15,263 nt of DNA from Proteobacteria bacterium UBA4575 (GTDB taxonomy: Bacteria > Pseudomonadota > Gammaproteobacteria > UBA4575). Shown one piece after another: positions 1 through 7,494 of this stretch; position 1 is the stretch's first letter; each line of letters opens with the position of its first letter. The notes under the pieces were generated by a model. It did no database searches. It was not told where the DNA came from and worked only from the letters and a program-made list of their open reading frames with translations. The translations under genes were made by a program, and so were the position numbers. The stretch is from assembly GCA_002386945.1 (NCBI GenBank), contig DGKH01000061.1, forward strand, positions 1 to 15,263, given 5' to 3'.

Positions 1-392
1 TTGCCATCACTAGCGACGCTAATCTGAGCGCCTTGTGCTACAGCACTTTGATGTAAGCGTTGTACATAGTCATTACAGAGTAGGGGGCCATCACAGGGTG
101 CTGTCACCATGTAGTCTGTTGAGCATTGCTTCAGGCCGCTAGCAAAACCGGCTAGAGGGCCTTGAAAATCACTTAATTCATCACGGATAACTGGGTGACC
201 ATAAGCTTGGTATTGGTCAACGCTGCGATTTGCATTGATGGCTACAGATTGAACCTGTGGTGCTAGTGATGCGAGTACGTACTCGATCATTGCTTGGCCA
301 TTAAGCAAGACTAATCCTTTGTCTTCGCCGCCCATACGCTGAGCACGACCACCCGCAAGAATCAGGCCTGAGATGTTATCATGTGGATACAT
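1..392 (-). CDS. mobA: MobA, molybdenum cofactor guanylyltransferase (partial, C-terminus off the window)
   Basis: MobA transfers GMP from GTP to molybdopterin-bound molybdenum, giving the guanine dinucleotide cofactor used by DMSO-reductase-family enzymes; it is cytoplasmic. I translated this reading frame by hand from the reverse strand. It begins MYPHDNISGL and carries the nucleotidyltransferase signature LAGGRAQRMGG (residues 12-22), followed by DKGL with the expected lysine (K25). The APCDGP segment places a candidate metal-binding aspartate at residue 101. The first 130 codons are present and the frame runs open to base 1, so the remaining third or so of the protein is missing. The ATG at 392-390 is the first start after an in-frame stop just upstream, and no strong ribosome site precedes it. 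The gene is divergent from the DUF1244 gene. A MoeB-type gene nearby fits a molybdenum cofactor neighbourhood. Confidence 0.93.
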   Translation of the reverse strand, partial: MYPHDNISGLILAGGRAQRMGGEDKGLVLLNGQAMIEYVLASLAPQVQSVAINANRSVDQYQAYGHPVIRDELSDFQGPLAGFASGLKQCSTDYMVTAPCDGPLLCNDYVQRLHQSAVAQGAQISVASDG

Positions 393-580
393 AATGTTAT
401 TTTAACTGAATTAAGTGACGTGGCTGAAATCGCTGCACTCTACCACTATGAACGGGTAGTCCCAAGTGTATAGCGCTCTGATTTATTGGTGCCTAGTCTA
501 TCAGCTCTTAACTAAGGGACGATACGAGACTGAGGGGTGCCAATCAGAAGATTTCGCCAGTGTTCTAGCTAGATTTGTAT

Positions 581-586
581 AAGGAG
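581..586 (+). promoter_or_regulatory. Ribosome binding site for the DUF1244 gene
   Basis: AAGGAG lies 7 bases before the ATG at 594. This supports that start over the in-frame ATG at 609 (residue 6). The rest of the 201-base divergent gap (393-593) shows no promoter I would defend. Confidence 0.75.
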
Positions 587-593
587 ATTTTAG

Positions 594-890
594 ATGAGAG
601 ATAAAGAAATGACGACTACGGAAATTGAAGCCGCTGTTTTTAGGCGTTTAGTGTCCCATTTCCAGACGCATACAGACGTGCAAAATATTGATCTGATGAA
701 TTTGGCTGATTTCTGTCGCAACTGCCTTTCAAAGTGGTATGTCGCAGCGGCAGAAGATAAGGGGCTTGATATGGACTATGAGGCAGCGCGTGAGTTGGTT
801 TATGGCATGCCTTATTCCGACTGGAAAGAGAAATACCAAACGCCACCTACAAAAGAACAATTAGACAAATTTAATGCTCGTGGCAAGTAG
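594..890 (+). CDS. DUF1244 family small protein
   Basis: This is a 98-residue, soluble-looking, mostly helical protein of unknown function. I recognise the DUF1244 (SMc04008-like) family from its hallmark core: DLMNLADFCRNCLSKWY (about residues 33-49), then ARELVYGMPYSDWK (about 65-78) and a short charged tail. The length is normal for the family. The core includes a CxxC pair (C41, C44), which could bind a metal or take part in redox chemistry, but no role has been shown that I know of. The start at 594 is chosen for its ribosome site. A 54-base gap separates it from the downstream moeB-like gene on the same strand, so co-transcription is possible but not certain. The short hairpin in that gap lacks a T run. 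Confidence 0.88.
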   Translation: MRDKEMTTTEIEAAVFRRLVSHFQTHTDVQNIDLMNLADFCRNCLSKWYVAAAEDKGLDMDYEAARELVYGMPYSDWKEKYQTPPTKEQLDKFNARGK

Positions 891-944
891 CTGTTGCTTG
901 CCGTAAGCTATTACTTGGTTTGTTAACTATTAGAAAATACCGCG

Positions 945-1709
945 ATGAGTGAGAGTGAGTTAAGCGATCAGCAGCTGTTGCGTTATAGTCGACAGATTAT
1001 GTTGCCACAGCTAGATGTGTCTGGGCAGCAGCGTCTATTAGATGCGCGTGTACTGATATTAGGTGCTGGTGGCTTAGGTTGTCCGTTAGCCCTATACCTA
1101 GCAAGCAGCGGTGTTGGACATATCACTATCGTTGATGATGATGTGGTTGAACTCTCTAATCTGCAGCGTCAAATTCTATATACCGACGCTGATGTTGGTC
1201 GACTTAAAGCTGAAGTGGTATGTGAACGTTTGGCGGTCGTTAATCCAGAGGTCACAGTAAATGCTATTTGTCAGCGGCCGAATTCAGAAGACTTGAGCCG
1301 CCTGATTAAGGAGGTCGACTTGGTCTTAGATGGTACCGATAACTTCACTTCTCGCTATCAGCATAATCGTGCATGTATAGCACTGAAAAAGCCGTTGTTG
1401 TCAGCCTCTGTTATCCGCTTTGAAGGCCAGTTAATGTACTTTCATCCGACTATGGATGGCCCTTGCTATGCCTGTCTTTATCCTTCAGCTAATGATGTGG
1501 ATGAAAACTGTAGTGAAAATGGTGTGTTAGCGCCGGTTGCAGGTGTTATGGCGACGGCAATGGCGACAGAGGCCTTAAAGCAACTTTTGAAAATAGGGGC
1601 TAGCAGTATCGGCCGTCTGCATTTATTTGATGCGTTAGCCATGGAATGGCGCACAGTAAAGGTCAAGGCTGATCCTGAATGTTCTGATTGCGCCACATGC
1701 CGAATCTAA
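945..1709 (+). CDS. moeB: MoeB/ThiF-type sulfur-carrier adenylyltransferase
   Basis: This is an E1-like enzyme that adenylates the C-terminal glycine of a small sulfur-carrier protein: MoaD for molybdopterin synthesis (MoeB) or ThiS for thiamine (ThiF). The 254 residues match MoeB length (about 250), with no C-terminal rhodanese domain as in MoeZ. Visible motifs are RYSRQIMLPQ (14-22), the nucleotide-binding GAGGLG loop (40-45), LSNLQRQ (70-76), DGTDNF (129-134), a Cys before ENGV (C189), and two zinc CxxC pairs (CYAC 174-177, CSDC 246-249). The whole sequence reads as MoeB, and mobA nearby favours MoeB over ThiF, but the two are hard to separate by sequence alone. The ATG at 945 has no strong ribosome site. 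The 3' end overlaps the next gene by 13 bases. Confidence 0.87.
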   Translation: MSESELSDQQLLRYSRQIMLPQLDVSGQQRLLDARVLILGAGGLGCPLALYLASSGVGHITIVDDDVVELSNLQRQILYTDADVGRLKAEVVCERLAVVNPEVTVNAICQRPNSEDLSRLIKEVDLVLDGTDNFTSRYQHNRACIALKKPLLSASVIRFEGQLMYFHPTMDGPCYACLYPSANDVDENCSENGVLAPVAGVMATAMATEALKQLLKIGASSIGRLHLFDALAMEWRTVKVKADPECSDCATCRI

Positions 1710-3052
1710 AGCTAAGTCGCTGGCATGACTATGTTTGGGCTAGCGAGCTCACTGCCGTAGGCCCACTCCAACAAGTCTTAATCCGCTGCCTGCGTTTCTT
1801 GCAGACCTTGATGTTGGAACTATCCGATGGGCAGCTTAATTTGCGTGCCATGTCACTAGTTTTTACCACCATACTTTCTTTTGTGCCGCTATTAGCCGTG
1901 AGCTTTTCAGTGCTGAAAGCCTTTGGTGTGCATGGACAGATTGAGCCTTTGTTACTAGCTGTGTTTAGTCATTTAGGTGATCGTGGACCAGAAATTAGCG
2001 CGACGATTATTGGCTTTGTCGATAATGTTCGAGTTGGCTTATTAGGTGCTGTAGGTATCGCATTCTTATTTTATTCAGTAATTTCTCTGCTACAGAAAAT
2101 CGAAGAGGCCTTTAACTACACTTGGTATGTTGGGCGACTACGTGCCTTGAACGAACGCTTTAGTCGTTATCTCAGTGTGGTGTTGGTTGGCCCAGTATTA
2201 GTGTTTGCTGGTATCGCCTTGACGGCAAAACTATTGAACAACGAGGTGGCGCAAAGCGTTAATGATCTATCGGTCATGAGGGATATGCTACATATGTTAG
2301 CCAACGCCTTGCCTTATGTGTGTGTGATCTCTGCCTTTACCTTTGCCTATTATTTTGTACCAAACACTAAGGTTCAGTTTCGTGCTGCCTTAGTCGGGGG
2401 GGTAGTAGCGGGAGTTCTGTGGCAGTCGGTGGGCTGGATCTATGCGGTCTCTATTGCTAATGCCTCGGCACAAGTAGCGATCTATGCTGGCTTTGCAGTG
2501 CTTTTCTTCTTTATGTTCTGGCTTTATTTGAATTGGTTTGTGTTGCTTTTGGGTTCGAGTATTGCCTATCTTTATCAGCACCCAGAAAGACGTTATTTCG
2601 ATGCCAATGAGTTCCAAAGTAAAGATATCTACACTGAGGAATGTCTCAGCATGGATGTGCTGCTAATTATCGCGCAGCAATATTATCTGAAACAAGAGCC
2701 AGTGACTGAAACGCAATTGGCTGAACGTTGTCATTGCAGTTTACCCGCGTTGAGAGCAGTGCTTGCACAGTTGTTCGCACACCATTTCATTGTTCCCGTC
2801 GACACACCTGGAGGGGGTTATGTTCCTGCCTTGCCAGCAGAAGATCTTAGTTTAGCTCAGGTATATTTGGCGATACGACACCGCAGACCAGCATCCGATA
2901 GGATTAAGGCGACTGCTGAAATGGATCCATCGCAGATGCATGTGATTGATCGGGTAGAGCAAATGGTAAGTAATGGCTTAGCGCAACAGACACTGAAAGA
3001 TTTAATCTCTAGTGGCCAGCCAAATAGTGTTTCAACACTCTCCAGCAAATAA
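1697..3052 (+). CDS. YihY/BrkB (UPF0761) family inner-membrane protein with C-terminal winged-helix-like domain
   Basis: This is an integral inner-membrane protein of unknown biochemical role; the family was once misnamed ribonuclease BN. From the ATG at 1697 it has 451 residues. An in-frame TTG at 1688 is possible but less likely. The membrane core (about residues 50-292) shows about six hydrophobic helices and family motifs, including LNLRAMSLVFTTILSFVPLL and the KIEEAFNYTWYV segment. After the last helix, residues about 315-385 form a soluble region (LLIIAQQYYLK, TETQLAERCHCSLPALRAVLAQL, then a GGGY wing). It resembles an Rrf2-like winged helix, and a short tail with VEQMVSNGLAQQTLKDLI resembles the Rrf2 C-terminus. 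The gene overlaps moeB by 13 bases, which suggests translational coupling. The extension makes it longer than E. coli YihY (about 290 residues). Confidence 0.87.
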   Translation: MPNLKLSRWHDYVWASELTAVGPLQQVLIRCLRFLQTLMLELSDGQLNLRAMSLVFTTILSFVPLLAVSFSVLKAFGVHGQIEPLLLAVFSHLGDRGPEISATIIGFVDNVRVGLLGAVGIAFLFYSVISLLQKIEEAFNYTWYVGRLRALNERFSRYLSVVLVGPVLVFAGIALTAKLLNNEVAQSVNDLSVMRDMLHMLANALPYVCVISAFTFAYYFVPNTKVQFRAALVGGVVAGVLWQSVGWIYAVSIANASAQVAIYAGFAVLFFFMFWLYLNWFVLLLGSSIAYLYQHPERRYFDANEFQSKDIYTEECLSMDVLLIIAQQYYLKQEPVTETQLAERCHCSLPALRAVLAQLFAHHFIVPVDTPGGGYVPALPAEDLSLAQVYLAIRHRRPASDRIKATAEMDPSQMHVIDRVEQMVSNGLAQQTLKDLISSGQPNSVSTLSSK

Positions 3053-3065
3053 TTAAAAGACTAGT

Positions 3066-4268
3066 ATGAGCAACCTGCAAAACGAACCACATAAAATCAT
3101 TCAGCTTGCCGAATGTAAGATTACCCTACTGGGCACAGCGCATGTTTCTAGGCAAAGTGTAGAGGCCGTTAAAGAGCAGATTGTTAGCGGTGACTATGAT
3201 GCGGTTGCAATAGAGCTTTGTGATAGCCGTTATGCCTCGATGAATGATGCCAAAGGCTATGCGGAGATGGATTTATTCGCTGTTATTAAACAGGGGAAGG
3301 CGAGCATGGTTGCCGCTAGCCTAGCCTTAGGTGCCTATCAACAACGCATAGCTGAACAATTTGATATCCAGCCCGGTGCAGAGATGAAGATAGCGAGTGA
3401 GTTAGCTCAGGCGCAAGCACTACCACTGTTGTTGATTGACCGTGATGTGGGTATTACTTTGAAAAAGGTCTATCGCAGCATCCCGTGGTGGCGAAAAATG
3501 ACTGTAGTGTCAGGTTTGATTGCGAGTCTCTTCAGTCGTGAAAAAGTGTCTGAAGAAGAAATAGAACAGTTAAAACAAGGGGATATTCTTGAGAATGCAT
3601 TTAGCCAATTCTCAGAATCGGCCGATGATTTATTACAACCTTTAATCGCTGAACGTGATGAATATATGGCGGCTAAGATCTTGAGCGCTATTCAGTCGAA
3701 TACATATCAACATCTTTTGGTTGTGGTTGGGGCCGGTCATTTGGCCGGTCTTTTAGCACATCTGCAGCAGGGACTGAGTGCTCCTATGAGCCGTGTGCAA
3801 GAGTTGCAGCAGATACCGCCCAGTAATCGTATACTGCCCTATGTGCCGTGGTTGATTGTGTTATTAGTGATGATTGGTTTTGCTTTTGGCTTTAATAAAA
3901 GCTCGGAATTAGGTTGGAGCTTAGTACTCGATTGGATCCTGATTAATGGTGGTTTATCGGCCGCTGGTACCCTGCTTGCAGGAGGGCATTTTTTGACTGT
4001 GGTGGTGGCATTTTTTGCAGCCCCATTAACATCATTGAATCCAGCAATTGGGGCAGGGGTGGTCACGGCTAGCGCTGAGATCTATCTACGTAAGCCAATG
4101 GTTCAAGACTTCCAGCAGTTACGTAATGACAGTACTAGTTTTTCTGGTTGGCGTGGTAACCGAGTAGCCAGAGTAATACTGGTGTTTCTATTGAGCACGG
4201 TTGGTTCGGCCTTGGGTACCTACATTGCTGGGTTTCAAATCTTAGACAGTCTGTCTACCGCATACTAA
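3066..4268 (+). CDS. TraB/PrgY family membrane protein
   Basis: This protein belongs to the TraB/PrgY family, named for enterococcal proteins that block pheromone signalling and distantly related to the Tiki/EreA metalloprotease-like fold. Its substrate in Gram-negative bacteria is unknown. Visible motifs are GTAHVSR (23-29), AIELCDSRY (48-56) and a second GxxH box, GAGH (222-225); the paired GxxH boxes are the family hallmark. The N-terminal two thirds is soluble apart from a moderately hydrophobic stretch near 145-156. The C-terminal third has about three or four membrane helices (about 257-275, 285-303, 308-335 and 366-390). At 400 residues it is normal for the bacterial membrane-linked subgroup. 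It starts 13 bases after the YihY-like gene, so the two are probably co-transcribed. I see no strong ribosome site, only an A-rich leader. Confidence 0.88.
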   Translation: MSNLQNEPHKIIQLAECKITLLGTAHVSRQSVEAVKEQIVSGDYDAVAIELCDSRYASMNDAKGYAEMDLFAVIKQGKASMVAASLALGAYQQRIAEQFDIQPGAEMKIASELAQAQALPLLLIDRDVGITLKKVYRSIPWWRKMTVVSGLIASLFSREKVSEEEIEQLKQGDILENAFSQFSESADDLLQPLIAERDEYMAAKILSAIQSNTYQHLLVVVGAGHLAGLLAHLQQGLSAPMSRVQELQQIPPSNRILPYVPWLIVLLVMIGFAFGFNKSSELGWSLVLDWILINGGLSAAGTLLAGGHFLTVVVAFFAAPLTSLNPAIGAGVVTASAEIYLRKPMVQDFQQLRNDSTSFSGWRGNRVARVILVFLLSTVGSALGTYIAGFQILDSLSTAY

Positions 4269-4324
4269 TCAATTTAGCTGTGCTGATATTTTCAGCAGGG
4301 CTGGAGAGATTCACTGTAACGTCT

Positions 4325-5128
4325 ATGATATCGATTGAATTTATATTAGCGCTCTTACTATTAGGTGTCGTGGTAGGCTTTTTTGCTGGCTTATTTGGAA
4401 TTGGTGGTGGAGGCATTATGGTGCCTATCCTAACCAGCCTCTTTCTTTGGCAATCTGTGCCATTAGAGCAGGTAGTCCATCTTGCTTTAGGCACGTCGAT
4501 GGCCTGTATCATCATGACAGCCATCGCAAGCTTGCGTGCGCATCATGCGCGGGGTGGTGTGCGATGGCCTATCGTACGTCTGATGACACCGGGTGTGCTA
4601 TTGGGGACCTTTGTAGGAGCCTTCTTAGCCTCCATTCTCAGCACACAATATCTGGCCATCTTTTTCACCCTATTTATGGCCTTTATCGCCTTGCAGATGT
4701 TTCGTTCAGAGCCTGGCCAAAGTCGTCATGCCGATATTAATGGGCTTGGCATTCATGGGGTATCACTATCTATTGGATCACTATCTGCGTTGGTGGCGAT
4801 AGGGGGTGGCTCATTGACAGTGCCTTATCTGCTTTGGCGTCATATTGATATTAAGACTGCGATTGGTACTTCAGCAGCGGTGGGTCTGCCGATTGCATTG
4901 GCCGGTAGCAGTGGTTATTTGGTGGCAGGCTGGGGGGTTGCGATAGAGCAAGAGTGGGTCTTGGGCTACATTTACCTGCCTGCAGTTATAGCCATTTCTA
5001 TAGCCAGCTCATTGACTGCACCACTGGGTGCTAGGGCAGCACATGCCTTGCCCACGGGGCTACTTAAAAAGCTATTTGGTGTGTGCATGTTAGTGCTGAG
5101 CCTGCAGATGTTAATCAGCGTGATGTAA
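4325..5128 (+). CDS. TSUP-family permease (TauE/SafE, sulfite exporter-like)
   Basis: This is a small integral membrane transporter of the TauE/SafE family. Characterised members move sulfite, sulfoacetate or other organosulfur compounds; the substrate here is unknown. The internal duplication typical of the family is clear. The first half has GLFGIGGGGIMVPIL and LGTSMA, and the second half has AIGGGSLTVPYL and IGTSAAVGLP. I chose the ATG at 4325 (267 residues) because it places the first helix and the GIGGGG motif at the usual distance from the N-terminus. An in-frame GTG at 4280 would add 15 residues, and neither start has a well-spaced ribosome site. The gene follows the TraB-like gene by 56 bases and converges on prc, with only 20 bases between the two stop codons. 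That gap holds no clear terminator. Confidence 0.9.
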   Translation: MISIEFILALLLLGVVVGFFAGLFGIGGGGIMVPILTSLFLWQSVPLEQVVHLALGTSMACIIMTAIASLRAHHARGGVRWPIVRLMTPGVLLGTFVGAFLASILSTQYLAIFFTLFMAFIALQMFRSEPGQSRHADINGLGIHGVSLSIGSLSALVAIGGGSLTVPYLLWRHIDIKTAIGTSAAVGLPIALAGSSGYLVAGWGVAIEQEWVLGYIYLPAVIAISIASSLTAPLGARAAHALPTGLLKKLFGVCMLVLSLQMLISVM

Positions 5129-5148
5129 GCTCAGATTAATGGCTTAGA

Positions 5149-7245
5149 TTAGTTAGCAGCAGTTTGCTTTAGTGGTTGAATCGCTTGGCTTTTACGGTTC
5201 CAGAAGATCTTCAAATCATGTGCAATTTCTGCCGCCTCTAATAGCAGCACATCATTTTCTGGATCGATCTTGTTATCTTCGTCAAAGCTTTCTTCGTCCT
5301 GACTGTCTTTAATACCAAGTGCGGTTTCAAATTCTTTACGTTTGCTTTCTAGTTCATCAAAGCGTTTTTTACGTGTGGTCTCGTTTAGAGAGACGGTCTT
5401 GCGATCTGTTAGGGTCTCATTTAACTCAAATAACTTGACCATGGTTTGATAGCGTTGGTTATCAGCAACACGTGTTAAGTGCTGTTTATCTAACTGGTCA
5501 ATTACACTGCGAGCAATGACCTGACCTAAGTAACTTGCAGGTGTGATCTGGCTCCAAGGTAAGGCGTTCTTTAAGCTACGCTCACCTCGTTCACTGACTT
5601 TGATCCCTTTAACATAGTTGATATCAGGCAATACGCCCTTATGTTGTGTGCTACCACCATCGACACGGAAATACTGTGCAATAGTAGCCTTGAGCTGACC
5701 TAGCTTAGCTTTTTTACTTCGGCTAAAGCGATTTAGATTTATTAGTTGTTGTACCGAGCCTTTGCCATATGTGGCCTCACCAACAACGACTGCGCGACCA
5801 TAGTCTTGTAGGGCGCTGGCAACGATCTCTGAAGCAGATGCACTAAAGCGATCGACTAAGACAACTAAAGGACCATCATAGGAAACACCTTTTTTGAGAT
5901 CTTTGTGAATTTCTAGATTGCCACTAGAGTCTTGTACTTGCACTACTGGGCCATGATCAATGAAGAGACCAGCAAGATTGGTTGCTTCAATCAGAGAGCC
6001 GCCGCCGTTAGAGCGCAAATCTAATATCAGCGTATCAATATCTTCATCTTTTAGTTCATTAAGCAGTTGGTCTACGTCTCTGGTTGTGCTGCGGTAATTT
6101 TTCTCACCTTTTTGGTAGGCAGCAAAATCCATATAGAAAGTAGGGATGGTAATGACACCGATCTTGCTACTGTCAGTTTCATGATTGATCTCTAAGACGG
6201 TTTTTTGTGCGGCCTGTTCTTCTAACTTAATCTTATTACGAGTCAAACTTATCTCTTCAGGGACGGCAGCATCACCTTGTTCACCACGAAGAAGTTGAAG
6301 TCTAACAACGGTACCTTTTTTGCCTCGAATCAGATCGACTACTTCATCTAAACGCCAGCCAACAATATCAACAAAATTTTCTTCATCGACTTGTGCGATA
6401 CCAATAATGCGATCTTTAGATTTTAATAAACCACTGAGATCAGCTGGCCCGCCAGGGATGACGCGGCTAACCAGAGTGTATTCTCCATCTAAACGTAGCA
6501 TTGCGCCTATACCCTCTAGCGATAGCGACATGCGGATCTCAAAGTTGTCGTAGCTGCGTGGGGATAAATAGCTGGTGTGTGGGTCTATGCTGGTAGCAAA
6601 GGCATTGATAAATAATTGATAGACATCGTTTGAATTTAACTGATGACTACGTTTATTTATGCCTTCATAGCGTTTCTTTAAGGTTGTCTTGATTTCATCT
6701 GCTGTCTTGCCCGCTAGGTGCAATGATAAGACATCGTTCTTTACACGTTTACGCCATATATCGTTTTGTTCAAGTTGGCTATTGGGCCAAGAGGCCTCCT
6801 CGCGATTGATTAGGAAGACTTCATCTTTAGAGAAGTCAAAATCAGTTTCAAGTAGGGATAAGGCATAGTTCACGCGTTCACTAACACGTTGTTGATAGAG
6901 GGCAAAAAAGGAATAAGGTGCTCTGAGATCAGCGTTCAGTAAAAAGTCATCTAGCAGGTAGCGATATTGTTCAAAGTTTTGGATGTCGCTGGCTAGAAAG
7001 TAATTCTTTCCTGAGTCTAAGCTCTCTATAAAATGACTGTGTATTTTGTCTGAAAAGGCATCATCTAAATCAAATTTGCGATAATGGTAACGTTGTAGAA
7101 AATTAGTAATGAGGCTAGTTGCTTTCAGATGCACATCTGTTGGGCTCATCAGCACTGTGTCTGTATTGTTGTTGCTTAAGCTGTTGCTGCTTGCGAACAG
7201 GGATGACAGGATCAGTAAAGCCAGAACGATATTTTTTCTAAACAC
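5149..7245 (-). CDS. prc: Tail-specific carboxy-terminal protease Prc (Tsp), S41A family
   Basis: Prc is a periplasmic serine protease that degrades or trims proteins from their C-termini. In E. coli it acts on FtsI, on SsrA-tagged proteins and on murein hydrolases with the adaptor NlpI. The 698 residues (E. coli about 682) show a signal peptide (about 1-22), an N-terminal helical region, a PDZ domain (about 235-335, containing LEGIGAML) and the S41 core. The FSASASEIVA motif with S470 and K495 (in ATYGKG) matches the Ser-Lys dyad of E. coli Prc in spacing (25 residues). The C-terminal part, including the acidic stretch 649-664, fits the DUF3340 domain. The start is a GTG at 7245-7243, backed by an AAGAAGG ribosome site 10 bases upstream. 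The gene is divergent from the thioesterase and appears to be transcribed alone. Confidence 0.95.
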   Translation of the reverse strand: MFRKNIVLALLILSSLFASSNSLSNNNTDTVLMSPTDVHLKATSLITNFLQRYHYRKFDLDDAFSDKIHSHFIESLDSGKNYFLASDIQNFEQYRYLLDDFLLNADLRAPYSFFALYQQRVSERVNYALSLLETDFDFSKDEVFLINREEASWPNSQLEQNDIWRKRVKNDVLSLHLAGKTADEIKTTLKKRYEGINKRSHQLNSNDVYQLFINAFATSIDPHTSYLSPRSYDNFEIRMSLSLEGIGAMLRLDGEYTLVSRVIPGGPADLSGLLKSKDRIIGIAQVDEENFVDIVGWRLDEVVDLIRGKKGTVVRLQLLRGEQGDAAVPEEISLTRNKIKLEEQAAQKTVLEINHETDSSKIGVITIPTFYMDFAAYQKGEKNYRSTTRDVDQLLNELKDEDIDTLILDLRSNGGGSLIEATNLAGLFIDHGPVVQVQDSSGNLEIHKDLKKGVSYDGPLVVLVDRFSASASEIVASALQDYGRAVVVGEATYGKGSVQQLINLNRFSRSKKAKLGQLKATIAQYFRVDGGSTQHKGVLPDINYVKGIKVSERGERSLKNALPWSQITPASYLGQVIARSVIDQLDKQHLTRVADNQRYQTMVKLFELNETLTDRKTVSLNETTRKKRFDELESKRKEFETALGIKDSQDEESFDEDNKIDPENDVLLLEAAEIAHDLKIFWNRKSQAIQPLKQTAAN

Positions 7246-7255
7246 TATGTATGGG

Positions 7256-7262
7256 CCTTCTT
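7256..7262 (-). promoter_or_regulatory. Ribosome binding site for prc, fixing a GTG start
   Basis: The minus strand reads AAGAAGG here, 10 bases upstream of the GTG at 7245. This is the only good ribosome site near the N-terminus and supports GTG initiation directly ahead of a normal signal peptide. Confidence 0.65.
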
Positions 7263-7296
7263 AAGAGGACGCCGTTAGGCGGGTTACAGTGGTTCT

Positions 7297-7302
7297 AGTA
7301 TA
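7297..7302 (-). promoter_or_regulatory. Possible -10 element for prc
   Basis: The minus strand reads TATACT, one mismatch from the sigma-70 -10 consensus. It would place transcription start roughly 45 bases before the prc start codon. No convincing -35 element lies 16-18 bases upstream, so this is weak. Confidence 0.25.
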
Positions 7303-7356
7303 TGCGTATTTCTAAAGCAGTACGAGGCAAGCTACAGCCACTTAGTTCCTTATCTG

Positions 7357-7362
7357 TACAAT
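7357..7362 (+). promoter_or_regulatory. Possible -10 element for the thioesterase gene
   Basis: TACAAT on the plus strand is one mismatch from the sigma-70 -10 consensus and would give a leader of about 125 bases. That leader would contain all the inverted repeats at 7384-7469. No good -35 is visible, so the call is tentative. Confidence 0.25.
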
Positions 7363-7383
7363 ATGGTGCAGGGTGTTGGCTAG

Positions 7384-7469
7384 TCAGAGCCTAAAATCTG
7401 ATTTAGTATGCGCGCCTGTCTATTGATTAAACTAATCATCAGATGGGTTTTTTGAACCCATAGATCTGA
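7384..7469 (+). repeat. Four alternating complementary words with mutually exclusive pairings
   Basis: Word 1 is TCAGA (7384-7388), word 2 ATCTGA (7396-7401), word 3 TCAGAT (7439-7444) and word 4 ATCTGA (7464-7469). Words 1 and 2 can pair over a loop of 8 bases. Words 2 and 3 sit inside a 12-bp stem (7396-7407 with 7431-7444, 2-base bulge at 7436-7437). Words 3 and 4 sit inside an 11-bp stem: TCAGATGGGTT at 7439-7449 pairs with AACCC (7455-7459) and ATCTGA, leaving a 4-base bulge at 7460-7463. Pairing 2:3 excludes 1:2 and 3:4. This is seen directly; any regulatory role, as a leader RNA or as operator half-sites between divergent genes, is inference. Confidence 0.45.
7424..7438. repeat. Perfect palindrome TGATTA-AAC-TAATCA
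   Basis: The palindrome has 6-base arms and a 3-base spacer, a size typical of a binding site for a dimeric regulator. It lies in the divergent gap between prc and the thioesterase gene and overlaps the larger stem 7396-7444. I do not recognise it as the site of a named regulator; it does not match the FadR or PsrA consensus. Confidence 0.4.
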
Positions 7470-7482
7470 GTCTATGCAATTT

Positions 7483-7488
7483 GAGGAG
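7483..7488 (+). promoter_or_regulatory. Ribosome binding site deciding the thioesterase start
   Basis: GAGGAG lies 6 bases before the ATG at 7495. An in-frame ATG at 7474 lies upstream of this site and so is not the start. Confidence 0.8.
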
Positions 7489-7494
7489 TGCAGT

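Noticed and set aside
882..902. Inverted repeat GGCAAG / CTTGCC with a 9-base loop after the DUF1244 stop, as a possible terminator
   Set aside because: The stem is only 6 bp and no T run follows, so termination is not supported.
1688..1696. TTG at 1688 as the start of the YihY-like gene
   Set aside because: An ATG three codons later (1697) is a better start, and neither has a ribosome site that would favour TTG.
4447..4740. Plus-strand 97-codon Cys-rich open frame inside the TSUP gene
   Set aside because: It is an out-of-frame reading of a membrane protein gene, and its Cys and His residues are by-products of the frame shift.
5126..5151. Bidirectional terminator between the convergent TSUP and prc genes
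   Set aside because: Only a 5-bp TAAGC/GCTTA stem with an 11-base loop is present, with no T runs.
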